18,321 bases of DNA from Tannerella sp. (GTDB lineage Bacteria; Bacteroidota; Bacteroidia; Bacteroidales; Tannerellaceae): the NCBI GenBank assembly GCA_031283785.1, contig JAITBC010000440.1, positions 1 to 18,321 on the forward strand, written 5' to 3'. The first letter of the stretch is position 1. Every line of letters starts with the position of its first letter. Below are positions 16,298 through 18,321 of the stretch, piece after piece. The notes under the pieces were generated by a model, which was not told where the DNA came from, did no database searches, and saw nothing but the letters and a program-made list of their open reading frames with translations. Made by a program: the position numbers and the translations under genes.

Positions 16298-16326
16298 CAC
16301 AGTATTAAAATTTAAATAATGTGCAA

Positions 16327-18105
16327 ATGAAAAATAGAATATTTAAAACACACTGTTTTCTTTTGATTGCCCTCATTAACATGAGTTGCAATGACGGGTT
16401 TCTTGATAGGGAACCGATCGGGAATTTGACCGACAGGCTTTTCTGGCAGACGGCTAACGACCTGAAAGTGTACAATAACGGTATATATAATGCAGCAGGT
16501 AACAATGATACCCTTCTTTTTATGTCGGGGCATGCCAATTCGGCATGGAATTCTTCATATCTTAGTACGATGTCGCTGGAAAATCAGAGTGATAACGGCG
16601 CATCGTTCGTATCCAACCATGCCTCCTGCGTGAAAGTGGCGGCAGGCCTGGAAAACGTACCGAGTAACCCGACCGTCGGCGGGTGGCAGTGGTCGTTTCT
16701 GCGCCGTTGTAACGTGTTTCTTGAGAACTGCGGACGGGCGAACGTGTCGGAATCCGTCCGTAATAACTACGCCGGGGAAGTATATTTCTTCCGTGCATGG
16801 TTCTATCTTGACAAAGTGCAGATTTATGGCGACGTGCCGTTAGTAACGACGGCATTGACCGATGCATCGTCGGAGTTATTTGAAAAACAGTCGCCCCGTA
16901 AAGAGGTGATGGCGCAGGTATTGTCCGATATAAACAGGGCGATCGAATATTTGCCGGAATCATGGGACGGCAAACATCCCGATAGAGTAAACAAATATAC
17001 AGCCCTGCTCCTGAAATCGCGTATTTGTCTGTACGAAGGTACGTACAACAAATATCATCAGTCGGGGGAATACCGGCCGTGGCTCAATGAAGCGGTCGAT
17101 GCTGCCGGCCAACTTATTGCCTCCGGAAAATACAGCCTGTACACGACCGGAAATCCGGATCGTGATTACCGGTCGTTATTCACCAGCCCCGACTTGCACG
17201 GGAACAGCGAGGTACTTTTATCCCGTACGTATATCACTCCCGGCATAGGACATCGTGTAAGCGGATATATTGTCTCGCAGAATGCCGGTCCGACAAAAGA
17301 TTTTGTGGATGATTTCCTGTGTATCGAACCCGATGGAACGGCTAAACCGATTGCATTAAGTTCGGTATATAGCGAAGATACGTATGACGGATATTTCGAT
17401 AACCGCGATCCGCGCCTGGCCCAGACGATTCTTGACCCACGCCGGGAGAAGGAGATACTCGACACCGAAAAAGGATTCCCTTTCCTTAAAGGAATGGGCG
17501 TCTCGTGGGAATCCGCTACGGGATTCCATCTCATCAAACATTACGAAAACCAGGATGATAAGAGGGGCTATGGCCTGGAAATAAACGATTATCCCATGTT
17601 CCGTTACGCCGAAGCGCTTTTGAACTATGTGGAAGCCAAAGCCGAACTAGGCACTGTTTCGCAGAACGATCTGGACGTCAGTATTAACAAACTGCGCGAC
17701 CGTGCCGGAATGCCGCACCTTGACCCGAATCCGCCGATGGATCCGAAATACGCGTCCGAAGGCATTTCTTCTTTACTTGTAGAGATACGGCGCGAACGCC
17801 GTGTGGAACTCTCGTACGAACAATTCCGCTATCAAGACCTCATGCGCTGGAAAAAAGGACGTTATCTGAAAAAACGCGTACTGGGCATGAGGCTCGAAGA
17901 CGCCGACCGTGCAGCCGGGGCGAGATACGAAAAAGCCACCGTCGGCACTTTCGAGGTCAACGGCAAGAAGTATGTCGATGTATATGCAGGTACGGATTAT
18001 GCGGTGGAAAACAGGGTGTTCGACGACAATAAACATTACCTGCATCCGATTCCGATAAACGTGCTGGCAAAAAATCCGAATCTGGTACAGAATCCCGGAT
18101 GGTAA
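16327..18105 (+). CDS. susD: SusD/RagB-family outer-membrane ligand-binding lipoprotein
   Basis: Surface lipoprotein that binds the ligand and caps the SusC barrel. From the ATG at 16327 it has 592 residues; a GTG two codons upstream is possible but unneeded. The signal ends in LINMSC, with C21 as the lipidated cysteine, followed by DGFLDREPIGNLTDRLFW, the typical SusD start. The N-terminal helical repeats include EVYFFRAWFYLDKVQIYGDVPLVT, and LLKSRICLYEGTYNKYH; the C-terminal RagB/SusD part has YPMFRYAEALLNYVEAKAELG, INKLRDRAGMP, EIRRERRVELSYEQFRYQDLMRWKKG and the end HPIPINVLAKNPNLVQNPGW, an almost universal SusD signature. It follows susC and is closed by a terminator at 18165-18200. Ligand is not identifiable from sequence. 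Confidence 0.95.
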   Translation: MKNRIFKTHCFLLIALINMSCNDGFLDREPIGNLTDRLFWQTANDLKVYNNGIYNAAGNNDTLLFMSGHANSAWNSSYLSTMSLENQSDNGASFVSNHASCVKVAAGLENVPSNPTVGGWQWSFLRRCNVFLENCGRANVSESVRNNYAGEVYFFRAWFYLDKVQIYGDVPLVTTALTDASSELFEKQSPRKEVMAQVLSDINRAIEYLPESWDGKHPDRVNKYTALLLKSRICLYEGTYNKYHQSGEYRPWLNEAVDAAGQLIASGKYSLYTTGNPDRDYRSLFTSPDLHGNSEVLLSRTYITPGIGHRVSGYIVSQNAGPTKDFVDDFLCIEPDGTAKPIALSSVYSEDTYDGYFDNRDPRLAQTILDPRREKEILDTEKGFPFLKGMGVSWESATGFHLIKHYENQDDKRGYGLEINDYPMFRYAEALLNYVEAKAELGTVSQNDLDVSINKLRDRAGMPHLDPNPPMDPKYASEGISSLLVEIRRERRVELSYEQFRYQDLMRWKKGRYLKKRVLGMRLEDADRAAGARYEKATVGTFEVNGKKYVDVYAGTDYAVENRVFDDNKHYLHPIPINVLAKNPNLVQNPGW

Positions 18106-18164
18106 ACCATTCGAAAAACAGTATTTACAAGTTCATAGAAAATAAATAAATTTTATTACCGATG

Positions 18165-18200
18165 GAGGGCTGCCCTGTTTTTTAGGGGCAGCCCTCTTTT
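18165..18200 (+). terminator. Rho-independent terminator of the susCD transcript
   Basis: GAGGGCTGCCC (18165-18175) pairs perfectly with GGGCAGCCCTC (18186-18196), giving an 11-bp GC-rich stem with a T-rich loop, followed by TTTT at 18197-18200. It lies about 60 nt after the susD stop. The T-run is cut short by GA and then the intron start at 18203. Confidence 0.88.
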
Positions 18201-18202
18201 GA

Positions 18203-18321
18203 GTGCGCCGTGCATGACGTATAACTTGGTGGTGCAAGTCCACTATGGGGGTCGGTAGTTACCAACCATTAGCTCAAGGCAAGGGTGTCCATAGCGATGT
18301 GGAATCTGAAGGAAGCCGGCG
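18203..18321 (+). mobile_element. 5' end of a group II intron (IIC-like insertion site), continuing beyond the window
   Basis: The sequence begins GTGCGCC, the conserved group II intron 5' end, and then shows the domain I text of bacterial introns: GGTGCAAGTCC, CAAGGGTGTCC (18282-18292) and TGGAATCTGAAGGAAGC near the right edge. It starts 6 nt after the stem of the susD terminator, on the same strand. Group IIC introns characteristically insert just after terminator hairpins, which is why IIC is favoured. The domain IV maturase gene and the 3' end would lie right of the window. Confidence 0.82.

Overview
The window reads as a chromosomal segment from a gut-type Bacteroidales bacterium (phylum Bacteroidota). 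The signs are a SusC/SusD outer-membrane pair with an N-terminal STN domain, a FecI-type ECF sigma factor with a FecR-type anti-sigma factor, promoters of the Bacteroidetes form (TTG, about 19 nt, then TAnnTTTG), A-rich leaders without Shine-Dalgarno sites, a GT3-type glycogen synthase, and an M64 peptidase. Genus cannot be fixed from the sequence alone.

Left half (96-9672), housekeeping. A minus-strand operon encodes a GT3 glycogen synthase (2700-4337) followed by an alpha-glucan phosphorylase (96-2660), i.e. glycogen building and breakdown in one unit. Divergent from it is a plus-strand run: a PlsC-like acyltransferase (4483-5037, apparent TTG start), a YafV-type omega-amidase (5055-5846) and a secreted M64 zinc peptidase (5883-7169). 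Facing it is a minus-strand pair, agmatine deiminase aguA (8581-9672) then peptidase T pepT (7289-8539). The convergent junction holds two tandem copies of a roughly 60-nt GC-rich repeat that runs into the end of pepT.

Intergenic region 9673-10096. It holds a probable aguA promoter, an 88-bp element bounded by 11-bp perfect inverted repeats, an exact 18-bp direct repeat at 66-bp spacing, and a near-consensus promoter directly abutting the second 18-bp copy.

Right half (10097-18202), a trans-envelope-signalling polysaccharide-utilisation type locus: a beta-helix lipoprotein that appears to lack its whole central domain (10097-10933), an ECF sigma factor (10986-11537), a FecR anti-sigma factor (11614-12585), an STN-bearing SusC/TonB receptor (12733-16215) and a SusD lipoprotein (16327-18105). 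The expected logic is that ligand bound by SusC/SusD is signalled through the STN domain to FecR, which releases the sigma factor to transcribe susCD. No intact carbohydrate-degrading enzyme is visible in the window.

Two features stand out. On the minus strand between fecR and susC there is a consensus -7 box overlapping the susC start codon and, about 85 nt downstream, a perfect 11-bp hairpin followed by a U-rich tail: the anatomy of a short antisense RNA against the susC leader, like the DonS-type RNAs known in Bacteroides fragilis. At the right edge, a strong terminator after susD is followed 6 nt later by the 5' end of a group II intron, the insertion position typical of group IIC introns; the intron runs off the window.
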